A stretch of DNA of 29,086 bases from Faeciplasma avium (GTDB lineage: Bacteria; Bacillota; Clostridia; Oscillospirales; Ruminococcaceae): positions 1 to 29,086 of the forward strand of contig DVOL01000089.1 of NCBI GenBank assembly GCA_018713505.1. The letters run 5' to 3'. The notes below the pieces were generated by a model, which saw only the letters and a list, made by a program, of their open reading frames with translations, was not told the origin of the DNA and made no database searches. Positions 1 to 7,968 of the stretch are shown one piece after another. How positions within the stretch are numbered: position 1 is the stretch's first letter; each line of letters begins with the position of its first letter. The translations under genes were made by a program, and so were the position numbers.

Positions 1-90
1 GCTCTTATAGCCGTGCTGGGCGTATTGCTCCCGCTTTTAGGGCTTATAAGGCTTTATATAGGGAGGGCGTTTTTGTGCGAAGGGGAATAA
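1..90 (+). CDS. C-terminal end of a probable spore germination permease (partial)
   Basis: The plus strand is open in frame 1 from the window edge to a TAA at 88-90. The 29 visible residues are a hydrophobic helix rich in Leu, Ile and Val followed by a short tail ending in CEGE. That matches the last membrane helix of a multi-pass protein. It overlaps the following Ger(x)C gene by 16 bases, as genes of one gerA-type operon often do. The GerAB-like permease is therefore the likeliest identity, but this rests on context and hydrophobicity only. No domain motif is visible. Confidence 0.55.
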   Translation, partial: ALIAVLGVLLPLLGLIRLYIGRAFLCEGE

Positions 91-1199
91 TAGCCTTGAT
101 AACGGCGACGGCGGTGCTTCTTAGCGGATGCTCGGAGGCGTCCGACCTTAGAAGAAGGCTTGTCGTCCACGCAATAGGGATAGATTACTCCGAGGACGGA
201 CTCTACACCGTGAGCTGGCAGGTCTTTAACCCGCAGTCGGTGGAGGACACCGCCCCGATTGACGCATCCTCCGGAAATGTCTCCACGATAGTTACAAAGG
301 GCGAAACGATATCCGAGGCAAGAACAAGGCTGAGCCTTCACACCGGGAAAAGGGTCTTTACCGGCAACGCCGAGCTTATCCTGCTTGGAGGCGGAATAGA
401 GCGGCTGGAGCTGTCCCGGGTGCTTAATTACTTCTGGGACAACAACGACATCTACATGGGAATCAATCTCGCCTGGACCAGGGGGGAGGCAAAAAGCATA
501 GTCTCCGCCAGCTTAGAGCACGGCACGGCGATGGCTGAGCTTCTCTGCGAGGCGATAGGCTCCTCCTACGAGGCGGGGAGTCTTACGCCGCTCAGGCTGA
601 TAGAGGCTTATAACCGTCTTGAAATGGGCGAGGGCTTTTTGATTCCCTGTCTTTCCCTTAAAACCGGGGACGAGGAGGACTCCGAGCCGGTAAGCCCCGA
701 AACGGTGACGGCTTCCGAGTGCGTTCTTATAAGCGAGGGCAGGGCGTCAGGGTATGTCACGGCGGAGGAGGCGTCGGGAATTGCGCTCCTTAAAGGCGGA
801 CTCAGCTCAAAGAGCATGACGATAGATTTAGGAGGCGACAGAGTTTCCGTTATAATCAATTTTTACGGGGTCAAAAGGAGTGCCGTGATAGAAGAAAGCG
901 GCTGGCCGGTCGTGAGGCTTGCGCTAAACGGCAGGCTGAGCGTCACCGACAACCCGGGAGGACGGGACTCCGGGGAGATTACCGAGGGCGTAAGGGAGGA
1001 GCTTTTTAGGCTGGCGGCGCTAGGATACGACAGGACTGCCGGTCTTGACGGCTGCGACGCTTTGGACATAGCAAGGCTTCTAAGAAGCTGCGAGAGCGGT
1101 TACTATTACGAGAATAGAGATGTCCTGCCGGCTGTCGCCATGAACACGGCGTTTGAAATGACAATATCTCTCTGGGATAGCTCACAAGGCGGCACGTAA
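75..1199 (+). CDS. Ger(x)C family spore germination lipoprotein
   Basis: This is the C subunit of a GerA-type nutrient germinant receptor, a lipoprotein on the outer face of the spore inner membrane that works with the A and B subunits. The 374-residue product starts with a lipoprotein signal whose lipobox is LLSGC, with the lipidated Cys at residue 19. After it comes the family pattern of a short charged segment and 'VVHAIGIDY', then 'GKRVFTGNAELILLG', typical of the N-terminal domain. The length is normal for the family. The start is GTG at 75 with GGAGGG about 8 bases upstream, inside the end of the preceding gene, so translation is probably coupled. The substrate cannot be inferred. Expression would be expected in the forespore, but the operon promoter lies outside the window. 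Confidence 0.88.
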   Translation: MRRGIIALITATAVLLSGCSEASDLRRRLVVHAIGIDYSEDGLYTVSWQVFNPQSVEDTAPIDASSGNVSTIVTKGETISEARTRLSLHTGKRVFTGNAELILLGGGIERLELSRVLNYFWDNNDIYMGINLAWTRGEAKSIVSASLEHGTAMAELLCEAIGSSYEAGSLTPLRLIEAYNRLEMGEGFLIPCLSLKTGDEEDSEPVSPETVTASECVLISEGRASGYVTAEEASGIALLKGGLSSKSMTIDLGGDRVSVIINFYGVKRSAVIEESGWPVVRLALNGRLSVTDNPGGRDSGEITEGVREELFRLAALGYDRTAGLDGCDALDIARLLRSCESGYYYENRDVLPAVAMNTAFEMTISLWDSSQGGT

Positions 1200-1200
1200 A

Positions 1201-1215
1201 GCTGCCTGCGGCAGC
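1201..1215. repeat. Short hairpin just after the Ger(x)C gene
   Basis: GCTGCC-TGC-GGCAGC is a perfect 6-base inverted repeat that begins two bases after the stop codon. No T-run follows, so it is not a classical terminator. It may be the outer left part of the palindromic element, because GCGGCAG also occurs left of copy 2. Confidence 0.5.
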
Positions 1216-1252
1216 TATTCCGTCTATCCGCAGCTTGATGGAGTCCCCGCAA

Positions 1253-1380
1253 ATGCAAAGTGCGGATTGCCGGTTGTCAGAGAAAAAGCCTTATGCAGCT
1301 TCTTGGGCGGCGTTATGGTGGCGATGTTAAGGCCTTGGCGGCAATCAGTTAGTCAGCCTCGCTGACGGCTCACTTTGCAT
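1253..1380. repeat. Palindromic intergenic element, copy 1
   Basis: The element is bounded by a perfect 10-base inverted repeat, ATGCAAAGTG at 1253-1262 and CACTTTGCAT at 1371-1380. Inside is a second inverted pair, GATTGCCG at 1265-1272 with CGGCAATC at 1339-1346. Next to the right end is a small hairpin, GTCAGC-CTC-GCTGAC at 1352-1366. The same architecture recurs at 7302-7358 and 12829-12995. It has no coding capacity. The flank at 1230-1252 (CCGCAGCTTGA, then TCCCCGC) also resembles the left flank of copy 3, so the full unit may be longer than the core given here. Confidence 0.85.
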
Positions 1381-1462
1381 AGGGACCGCACTCCTTGGGA
1401 GCCGGCGCATCCCGGGAGGCGGATAAATTTAAAGCCGGGGAGTGACTATTATTAAAAAGGGC

Positions 1463-1491
1463 TTGAAATTACAGCCTGTTTATGCTATGAT
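1463..1491 (+). promoter_or_regulatory. Sigma-A-type promoter for the yloU-fakA genes
   Basis: TTGAAA at 1463-1468 and TATGAT at 1486-1491 are separated by 17 bases. The first codon of the Asp23-family gene lies about 80 bases downstream. The leader contains an inverted pair, GTTTTTTG at 1516-1523 and CAAAAAAC at 1548-1555, of unknown meaning. Confidence 0.65.
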
Positions 1492-1577
1492 AGGCTAAAA
1501 GCGGACGGTGCGCCTGTTTTTTGAGCCAAACCGCCGGGACGCCGTCACAAAAAACTCAAAGAGGGGAGCCCTGAAAA

Positions 1578-1934
1578 ATGATAAAGGTTGAAAATCATCT
1601 TGGAGATATTAGGATTGCAGGCTCGTACCTTACCTCGCTGATAGGACACGCCGCCTCGAGCTGCTTCGGGGTGGTCAGAATGAGCCCGATAGGGGCCAAG
1701 CAGGGTCTTAGGACCAACATTCTAAAGGGCAGCCCGTCGGACAGGGGAGTCAAGGTCTACAGCGAAAAGGGCACCGGCAAGATAGTCATCGAGCTTCACA
1801 TATATGTGACCTACGGCGTAAATGTTGCCGCCATAGTCGACAGCATTATAAACAAGGTCAGATATGTCGTCGAGAGCGAGACCGGGCTGAGCGTCCACAG
1901 GGTCAATGTCTTTGTAGACGGGCTTGAGTCCTAG
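1578..1934 (+). CDS. Asp23/Gls24 family envelope stress protein (YloU-like)
   Basis: The 118-residue product matches the small Asp23/YloU family: an N-terminal 'GDIRIAGSYLTSLIG', then alternating beta and helical segments, then 'VAAIVDSIINKVRYVVE' and a closing 'VHRVNVFVDG'. There is no signal peptide or membrane helix. Members of the family bind the inner face of the membrane or regulate envelope homeostasis, but the exact function is unsettled. GAGGGGAG lies just upstream of the ATG. FakA follows 41 bases after the stop, the usual yloU-yloV arrangement in Firmicutes, which strongly supports both calls. Confidence 0.88.
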   Translation: MIKVENHLGDIRIAGSYLTSLIGHAASSCFGVVRMSPIGAKQGLRTNILKGSPSDRGVKVYSEKGTGKIVIELHIYVTYGVNVAAIVDSIINKVRYVVESETGLSVHRVNVFVDGLES

Positions 1935-1975
1935 CCCCTGCCGCCTGAGGATTACTTTTAGAAAGGAAATGTAAT

Positions 1976-3637
1976 ATGATAAGCGGAAGCGTTTTGAGGG
2001 ACGCATTTGTCAGTGCGGCCAATGCAATTTCTAACTCCAAAAAGCAGGTGGACGAGCTGAATGTCTTTCCCGTTCCCGACGGCGACACCGGCACCAATAT
2101 GTCCATGACCATGCAAAACGCCAGGAAGGAGCTTTTGCTGATGGACGATTCGGTGACTGCGGCTCAGGTCGCAAGGACGATGGAGTCCGCCCTCCTGAGG
2201 GGAGCCAGGGGAAACTCCGGGGTAATAACCTCGCTGATTCTCGGAAAGGGCTTCTCCAAGGCTTTAAAGGAGGTAAAAAGCGCCGAGGTATCGGATATTG
2301 CCGCCTGCCTTGAAACAGGAGTCGAAAGGGCGTACAGGTCTGTTATGAAGCCCACCGAGGGCACCATTCTCACGGTTGCGAGGCTTGCCTCGGTAAGGGC
2401 GTCCGAGCTTGCCGCCAAGGGGACGGAGCTTGTTCCCTTCTGGGAGGAGGTCTGCCTGGAGGCTGAGCGTGTCCTTGAGACCACTCCCGAGCTTTTGCCG
2501 ACTCTTAAAAAGGCGGGAGTCGTCGACGCCGGAGGAAAGGGTCTTTGCATCATGCTAAGAGCCATGGGCAGGGTGTTTAACGGCGAGGGCATAGTCCCGG
2601 ACGAGTCTGGCGAGCAGTCTGCTCCCGTCACCATAGAGACCTTTGCCTCGGTCGTCGGAGCCTTCGACGAGGACATTCACTATACCTACTGCACCGAGTA
2701 CATAGTCGACAAGAAGGAGGGTGCGGAGGACGCTATAAAGCTAAGGGCGTATCTTGAGACGATAGGGGACTGCGTTGTTGTCGTCGACGACGACGAGATA
2801 ATCAAGGTCCATGTCCACACCAACAGCCCGGGTCTTGCGATACAAAAGGGTCTTGAGTTCGGGGACATGAATCTTCCCAAGGTCGAGAATATGCGCCGTC
2901 AGCATGACGCCAAGAAGAAGGAGGCGACCTCCAACAAAACAACCGCCGGCATAGAATACCCCTATGCCGCTCCTGAGAAGGAGTACGGCTTTGTCGCCGT
3001 CGCCGCCGGAGACGGTATCGAGGCTATGTTCATGGACGCCGGTGCGGACTGCGTGGTAAAGGGCGGGCAGACGATGAACCCCTCCACCCAGGATATTTTG
3101 GCTGCTATACAGTCCTGCCCCGCAAAGACGGTGTTCGTGCTTCCCAACAACAAAAACATAATCATGGCGGCTGAGCAGGCTGTAAAGCTCGCCGACAGGA
3201 GGGTCTGCGTGCTTCAGACAAGGACCATCCCGCAGGGTCTTTCCGCACTCCTGGCATTCGACCCCGGGGAGGACTTCAATGTTAACCGCACCGCAATGAC
3301 AAAGGCGTTTGAGCGTGTCAAGACAGGTCAGATAACCTTTGCCGCAAGGGACAGTGAGTTTGCCGGTCAGAAGATTCAAAAGGACGAGATTCTGGCTCTT
3401 GACAACGGCAAGCTGAGCTTTATCGAGAAGGACTCCGAGAAGGCGGCTTACCGTCTTATAAAGCGGCTTGTAGGCTCTGAGAGCGAGTTCATAACGATAA
3501 TCTACGGCAGCGACATCAGCGACGCCCAGGCGGAGAGCCTCAGGGCGAGGGTCGAGGAGAAGTTCGGCGGCAGGCTGGATATTAACCTCATCTCTGGCGG
3601 CCAGCCGGTTTACTACTACATTATAAGCGTTGAATAG
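1976..3637 (+). CDS. fakA: Fatty acid kinase catalytic subunit FakA (DAK2/DegV-like, YloV)
   Basis: FakA phosphorylates fatty acids presented by a FakB carrier, feeding exogenous fatty acids into phospholipid synthesis in the cytoplasm. The 553-residue length is typical. The N-terminal DAK2 kinase domain carries 'NVFPVPDGDTGTNM' at about residues 29-42, whose Asp residues bind Mg-ATP, and 'GARGNSGVI' further on. A central linker with 'DDDEIIKVHVHT' leads into a C-terminal EDD/DegV-like domain from about residue 335, with 'GQTMNPST' and 'VLPNNKNI'. The start is ATG with GAAAGGAAA upstream. It is probably cotranscribed with the Asp23-family gene before it. No fakB is visible in the window. Confidence 0.92.
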   Translation: MISGSVLRDAFVSAANAISNSKKQVDELNVFPVPDGDTGTNMSMTMQNARKELLLMDDSVTAAQVARTMESALLRGARGNSGVITSLILGKGFSKALKEVKSAEVSDIAACLETGVERAYRSVMKPTEGTILTVARLASVRASELAAKGTELVPFWEEVCLEAERVLETTPELLPTLKKAGVVDAGGKGLCIMLRAMGRVFNGEGIVPDESGEQSAPVTIETFASVVGAFDEDIHYTYCTEYIVDKKEGAEDAIKLRAYLETIGDCVVVVDDDEIIKVHVHTNSPGLAIQKGLEFGDMNLPKVENMRRQHDAKKKEATSNKTTAGIEYPYAAPEKEYGFVAVAAGDGIEAMFMDAGADCVVKGGQTMNPSTQDILAAIQSCPAKTVFVLPNNKNIIMAAEQAVKLADRRVCVLQTRTIPQGLSALLAFDPGEDFNVNRTAMTKAFERVKTGQITFAARDSEFAGQKIQKDEILALDNGKLSFIEKDSEKAAYRLIKRLVGSESEFITIIYGSDISDAQAESLRARVEEKFGGRLDINLISGGQPVYYYIISVE

Positions 3638-3650
3638 AAAAGGAAGGATG

Positions 3651-3681
3651 TCCTCCGCCCTCTGATTCCTGCGGCGGGGGA
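3651..3681 (+). terminator. Hairpin between fakA and the ABC exporter genes
   Basis: TCCTCCGCC at 3651-3659 pairs with GGCGGGGGA at 3673-3681 with one T-G wobble, closing a 13-base loop. A weak T-rich stretch (TGTTCTTTG) follows. It could terminate fakA transcription partially. It also covers the first base of an ATG at 3681, which argues against that codon as the start of the next gene. Confidence 0.5.
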
Positions 3682-3740
3682 TGTTCTTTGTGGGTAAAAC
3701 GCTCCCTTGCCCTGAGCCGCAGGATAGGGAGGCTGAAAGG

Positions 3741-5483
3741 ATGACAGATGGTTTGCTAAGGCTTTTAAGATTTTTCAGGGGCTACCGTGCAGAGGCTGTG
3801 CTGGCTCCCGCTTTTAAGATAATAGAGGCTATATTCGAGCTTTTACTGCCGCTTGTCGTGGCAAGGATAATTGATGTCGGCATCCCCTCAGGGGACAGGG
3901 GCTACATAGCCGGAATGTGCGGGATAATGGTGCTCTTCGGAGCGCTCGGGCTTATGAGCACGCTAACGGCGCAGTATTTTTCCGCAAAGGGAGCGGTCGG
4001 CTTTGCCTCGGCTGTCAGGCAGGGGCTTTTTGACCATATCCAGTCCCTATCCTTTGCCGAGCTGGACAGGCTGGGAGGCTCAACCCTGATCACAAGGATG
4101 ACAAACGACATAAATCAGGTCCAGTCGGGAGTAAATCTCACGCTGAGGCTGCTTATGCGCTCGCCGGTTATCGTATTCGGAGCGATGATAATGGCGTTTA
4201 CCATCGACCCTGGGGAGGCTTTAATCTTCGTCGGAGTGATACCAGCCCTATCGCTTGTCGTCTTTGGGATAATGATAGCGAGCATATATCTGTTCAAGAG
4301 GGTGCAAAAAAGCCTTGACACCGTCCTGCTAAAGACGAGGGAGAATCTTGTCGGAGCGAGGGTAATAAGGGCGTTCTGCATGGAAAGCAGCGAGGTCGAG
4401 GAGTTCACCGAGAAAAACGACCTCCTCTCAAAAACCCAGAAGTTCGCCGGCATGATATCCTCGGTTATGAATCCGCTCACCTATTTTATGGTCAACATCG
4501 GAATCATATTTCTTATCTATACGGGAGCGCTCAAGGTGGAGTCCGGCGTGCTGACTCAGGGACTTGTAATAGCCCTTTACAACTATATGTCTCAGATACT
4601 GGTGGAGCTTGTAAAGCTTGCAAACTTTATCATCAGCCTCACCAAGTGCATAGCCAGCGGAAACAGAATAGAGGAGGTCTTTAGGGTAAGCTCCTCGATG
4701 GAGTACGGGAGGAAGAGCGAGGGTCTTTCGCAGGAGTACGCCGTAGAGCTGGAGGGAGTCGGCTTTAGCTATCAGGGAGCCTCCTCCCACGCCATAGAGA
4801 AAATAAGCCTTAGCATAAAGCCGGGAGAGAGCCTTGGGATAATCGGTCCTACAGGCTGCGGAAAGTCCACGCTTATAAGCCTTATACCTAGGTTTTACGA
4901 CGCTACAGAGGGCGTCGTCAGGCTGTACGGCAGGGATGTTAGGGAGTACACAAAGGACGCCCTTTCGTCTTATGTGGCTGTCGTAATGCAGAAGGCGGAG
5001 CTGTTTAAGGGCAGCATAAGGGATAATGTAGCCCTCGGGGCGGAGGGCGTGAGCGATTCAGAGCTTGAGTCAGCCATCGAGTCCGCCCAGGCGGGAGAGC
5101 TTCTTAGGGAGCACCCTGAGGGTCTTGATTACATGATAGAGCAGGGCGGCAGGAACCTATCTGGAGGTCAGAGGCAGAGGCTCGGCATAGCAAGAGCGCT
5201 CGCAAGAAGGCCCAGGATACTCATACTCGACGACTCGGCCTCCGCACTCGACTACGCAACCGAGGCGTCGTTAAGAAGGAGCCTTGGGAGCCTTGCTTAC
5301 AGCCCGGCGATAATAACCGTCTCGCAGAGGGTTGCGTCTGTCATGCACTGCGACAGGATACTCGTTCTTGAGGACGGTCAGGCTGTAGGTCTTGGAGGGC
5401 ATGAGGAGCTTTTAGCCTCCTGCGAGGACTACAGGGAGCTTTACGAATCGCAGATAAGGTCGTCGGGAGGTGCAAGGGGATGA
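3741..5483 (+). CDS. ABC exporter, half-transporter with degenerate ATP site
   Basis: This is a 580-residue half-transporter: six membrane helices (about residues 15-300), then a nucleotide-binding domain. Walker A is 'GPTGCGKST' near residue 369 and the signature LSGGQ is intact. The catalytic Glu after Walker B is Asp ('LILDDSAS', near 497-498) and the switch-loop His is Gln ('VSQR', near 529). This is the pattern of the degenerate site in heterodimeric exporters of the TM287/TM288 and BmrC/BmrD kind. ATG 3741 is preferred because GGGAGG lies 8 bases upstream, whereas the in-frame ATG at 3681 sits in a hairpin. It overlaps the partner gene by ATGA. The substrate is unknown; drugs, peptides or lipids are usual for the family. 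Confidence 0.88.
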   Translation: MTDGLLRLLRFFRGYRAEAVLAPAFKIIEAIFELLLPLVVARIIDVGIPSGDRGYIAGMCGIMVLFGALGLMSTLTAQYFSAKGAVGFASAVRQGLFDHIQSLSFAELDRLGGSTLITRMTNDINQVQSGVNLTLRLLMRSPVIVFGAMIMAFTIDPGEALIFVGVIPALSLVVFGIMIASIYLFKRVQKSLDTVLLKTRENLVGARVIRAFCMESSEVEEFTEKNDLLSKTQKFAGMISSVMNPLTYFMVNIGIIFLIYTGALKVESGVLTQGLVIALYNYMSQILVELVKLANFIISLTKCIASGNRIEEVFRVSSSMEYGRKSEGLSQEYAVELEGVGFSYQGASSHAIEKISLSIKPGESLGIIGPTGCGKSTLISLIPRFYDATEGVVRLYGRDVREYTKDALSSYVAVVMQKAELFKGSIRDNVALGAEGVSDSELESAIESAQAGELLREHPEGLDYMIEQGGRNLSGGQRQRLGIARALARRPRILILDDSASALDYATEASLRRSLGSLAYSPAIITVSQRVASVMHCDRILVLEDGQAVGLGGHEELLASCEDYRELYESQIRSSGGARG

Positions 5484-7219
5484 ACGCCGTAAAAAAGCTT
5501 TTGAGGTATCTGAGGGGATATAGGGCTGTCATGCTCCTTTCCATGCTGCTTGCGGCAGGCTCGGTGCTTTTGACCCTTTATGTCCCGATAATCTTCGGAG
5601 ACGCCATCGACCTTATAATCGACAGGGGAAATGTCGACATCAAGGGGGTTGTCTCGCTCCTTGCAAGAGCGGGGATAGTTGCGGCGGCAGCCTCCCTGAT
5701 GCAGTGGCTTATGAACATAATAAACAACCGCATAGCCTTTGAGACGGTCAGGGATTTGAGGGACACCGCATTTAAAAGGATATCCAGGCTTCCCCTTTCC
5801 TTTATAGACAGCCACTCCCACGGAGACCTTGTAAGCCGTGTTATAGCGGATGTCGACCAGCTCTCCGAGGGGCTTCTTCTCGGCTTTACACACTTTTTCA
5901 CCGGGATAGTGACGATTGCGGCGACGCTATGCTTCATGCTGACTATAAGCTGGCCGATAACCATAATCGCAGTCGTCCTGACGCCGCTCTCGCTGTTTGT
6001 GGCAAGGTTTGTCTCAAAGTCCACCTACGAGCTTTTCAGAGGTCAGTCGAGAATCAGGGGAGAGCAGACCTCGCTCATAGACGAGATGATAGGAAGCCAG
6101 AAGCTTGTAAACGCCTACAACTACACCAAAAAGAGCCACGACAGGTTCTCTGAAATAAATCAAAGGCTGACCGGGATATCGGTAAAGGCGATATTTCTTT
6201 CCTCCCTTGTAAACCCCACGGCGAGGTTTGTAAACGCAATAGTCTATGCGGCGGTCGGCCTTGCGGGGGCGCTCTGCGTCATACCTAACGCCTCAGGGGA
6301 GGCTCTTCTCACGGTCGGAGGGCTAACCTGCCTTCTAAGCTATGCAAACCAGTACACAAAGCCGTTTAACGAGATAAGCGGAGTGGTCACCGAGCTTCAG
6401 AACGCCATCGCCTGCGCCGAGAGGATATTTGAGCTTATAGAGGCGGAGCCTGAGTCCTCTGACGAGGGGCTTAAAAGGCTTGAGGGGGTAAAGGGGAATG
6501 TCAGCCTTGACAGCGTAAGCTTCTCCTACAGCCCGGAAAGACCGCTAATCGAGGGTCTTTGCCTGAGCGCAAAGCCGGGTCAGAGAATAGCGATAGTCGG
6601 TCCTACAGGCTGCGGAAAGACGACCCTTATTAATCTTCTCATGAGATTTTACGATGTCACCGGCGGAGCCGTCAGGGTGGAGGGCAACGACATCAGGGAG
6701 CTTACCCGCCACAGCCTGAGAGAGGGCTACGGCATGGTTTTGCAGGAGACCTGGCTCAAGTCGGGGACCATAGCCCAGAACATCAGGATGGGCAGGCAGG
6801 ACGCCACAGACGACGAGATAATAGCCGCAGCCAAGGCGGCGCACGCTCACAGCTTCATAAAGAGGCTTCCAAACGGCTACGACACCGTAATCGGCGAGGA
6901 CGGCGGCAGCCTCTCTGCCGGGCAGAAGCAGCTTCTTTGCATAACCAGGGTGATGCTAAAGCGTCCTCCGATGCTCATTCTCGACGAGGCGACCTCCTCT
7001 ATTGACACCAGGACCGAGATAAGGGTCCAGAGGGCGTTTGAGAAGCTCATGGAGGGAAAGACCAGCTTTATAGTCGCACACAGGCTCTCCACCATCATGA
7101 GCGCAGACCTGATTCTTGTCATGAAGGACGGACATATTATCGAGCAGGGAACGCACGACGAGCTTCTTGAAAGAAAGGGCTTTTACAGCACCCTCTACAA
7201 CAGCCAGTTCGCACATTGA
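5480..7219 (+). CDS. ABC exporter, catalytic half-transporter partner
   Basis: The 579-residue protein has an exporter-type six-helix domain (about residues 12-300) and a nucleotide-binding domain with Walker A 'GPTGCGKTT', Walker B 'LILDEATSS' with the catalytic Glu, and a switch His in 'IVAHRLST'. Its signature is LSAGQ rather than LSGGQ. In a heterodimer this motif would face the degenerate site of the partner at 3741, so the two sets of substitutions fit one inactive and one active ATP site. The start overlaps the partner stop by four bases, indicating coupled synthesis. The palindromic element at 7302-7358 follows the gene. Confidence 0.9.
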   Translation: MNAVKKLLRYLRGYRAVMLLSMLLAAGSVLLTLYVPIIFGDAIDLIIDRGNVDIKGVVSLLARAGIVAAAASLMQWLMNIINNRIAFETVRDLRDTAFKRISRLPLSFIDSHSHGDLVSRVIADVDQLSEGLLLGFTHFFTGIVTIAATLCFMLTISWPITIIAVVLTPLSLFVARFVSKSTYELFRGQSRIRGEQTSLIDEMIGSQKLVNAYNYTKKSHDRFSEINQRLTGISVKAIFLSSLVNPTARFVNAIVYAAVGLAGALCVIPNASGEALLTVGGLTCLLSYANQYTKPFNEISGVVTELQNAIACAERIFELIEAEPESSDEGLKRLEGVKGNVSLDSVSFSYSPERPLIEGLCLSAKPGQRIAIVGPTGCGKTTLINLLMRFYDVTGGAVRVEGNDIRELTRHSLREGYGMVLQETWLKSGTIAQNIRMGRQDATDDEIIAAAKAAHAHSFIKRLPNGYDTVIGEDGGSLSAGQKQLLCITRVMLKRPPMLILDEATSSIDTRTEIRVQRAFEKLMEGKTSFIVAHRLSTIMSADLILVMKDGHIIEQGTHDELLERKGFYSTLYNSQFAH

Positions 7220-7235
7220 GGGTGCGGCAGTGAAA

Positions 7236-7257
7236 TTCGCAGCCATGCGAATTTATA
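7236..7257. repeat. AAATTCGC hairpin associated with element copy 2
   Basis: AAATTCGC and GCGAATTT form an 8-base inverted pair with a 6-base loop, about 45 bases left of the copy 2 core. An equivalent hairpin precedes copy 3 (AAAATTCGC-CTTCA-GCGAATTTT near 12770-12792). It may be part of a larger composite unit. Confidence 0.6.
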
Positions 7258-7301
7258 GCCGCTATGCGTCCCTCCTCCCGCAAAGCTGTGCCGCCCCACC
7301 C

Positions 7302-7358
7302 ATGCAAAGTGATTGCCGGCAATCAATCGGTCAGCTTAGCTGACAGCTCACTTTGCAT
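7302..7358. repeat. Palindromic intergenic element, copy 2 (minimal form)
   Basis: A perfect 11-base inverted repeat, ATGCAAAGTGA at 7302-7312 and TCACTTTGCAT at 7348-7358, encloses a 16-base perfect palindrome TGATTGCCGGCAATCA at 7310-7325 and the hairpin GTCAGC-TTA-GCTGAC at 7330-7344. Compared with copies 1 and 3 the interior is deleted down to the palindrome. It lies in the gap between the exporter gene and the next reading frame and encodes nothing. Confidence 0.87.
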
Positions 7359-7482
7359 AAGCCTGCCTCTTTATCAAACCTTGTTAGAGATATCACTGCC
7401 GCAGGCAATCACCTGTCCCCGAAGGTACTTTTTTGTCCCTGACAGGCATATACTTCACCAAAAAGACTTTTGGAGGGCTATT

Positions 7483-7968
7483 ATGTTTGTCAAGACGGTT
7501 AAGATGGGGACGGTTGTAAGGACTCTTGGGATAATCCTTATTGTCATGATAATAATACTGGGCGCTGTATATCTTTTCAACAGGAGCACGGGCGGCGGAG
7601 CTCTTCTTGACAGCGAGGAGTCAAGGGCGGAGTTTTTAGAGTCGCTCGGCTGGAGGATATCCCCGGAGCCGCTTGATGTCAGGCAGGTCGTGATTCCCAG
7701 CGATTGGAACGAGGTCTACGAGGAGTACAACCGCCTACAGCTTCAGCAGGGGCTTGACCTCGACGGCTACAGGGGCAAGGGCGCCGAAATCTACACCTAC
7801 GAGATATATAACTATCAGGATGGCAGGCAGAATGTCGTAGCCAATCTTGTAATATGCGAGGGAAGGCTCATAGCAGGGGATGTCTGCTGTACCGAGCTTG
7901 GCGGCTTCATGCACGGTCTCCTTCCCCCGAAGGAGGGAGAGCTTACATTTGAGGATGAGGCTGGATAA
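7483..7968 (+). CDS. DUF4830-like single-pass membrane protein
   Basis: The 161-residue protein has an N-terminal membrane anchor of Ile, Leu and Val (about residues 10-33) and a small external domain. The external part starts 'SRAEFLESLGWRISPEP', continues with 'VIPSDWNEVYEEYN', 'YRGKGAEIYTYEIYNY' and ends near 'DVCCTELGGFMHGL'. I associate this pattern with DUF4830, a clostridial family of unknown function; that is recall, not a search. The start is ATG 7483 with GGAGGG 6-7 bases upstream. Upstream codons in the same frame lie in the repeat element and are not credible starts. Its last 14 bases overlap the start of the pseudouridine synthase gene. Confidence 0.75.
   Translation: MFVKTVKMGTVVRTLGIILIVMIIILGAVYLFNRSTGGGALLDSEESRAEFLESLGWRISPEPLDVRQVVIPSDWNEVYEEYNRLQLQQGLDLDGYRGKGAEIYTYEIYNYQDGRQNVVANLVICEGRLIAGDVCCTELGGFMHGLLPPKEGELTFEDEAG

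Noticed and set aside
3681..3740. Upstream ATG for the first ABC exporter gene
   Set aside because: It sits in the hairpin after fakA and has no ribosome site, whereas ATG 3741 has GGGAGG at the ideal distance and starts at the usual family position.
7264..7482. N-terminal extension of the DUF4830-like gene
   Set aside because: The extension translates the palindromic element, and ATG 7483 has a good ribosome site directly before the membrane helix.
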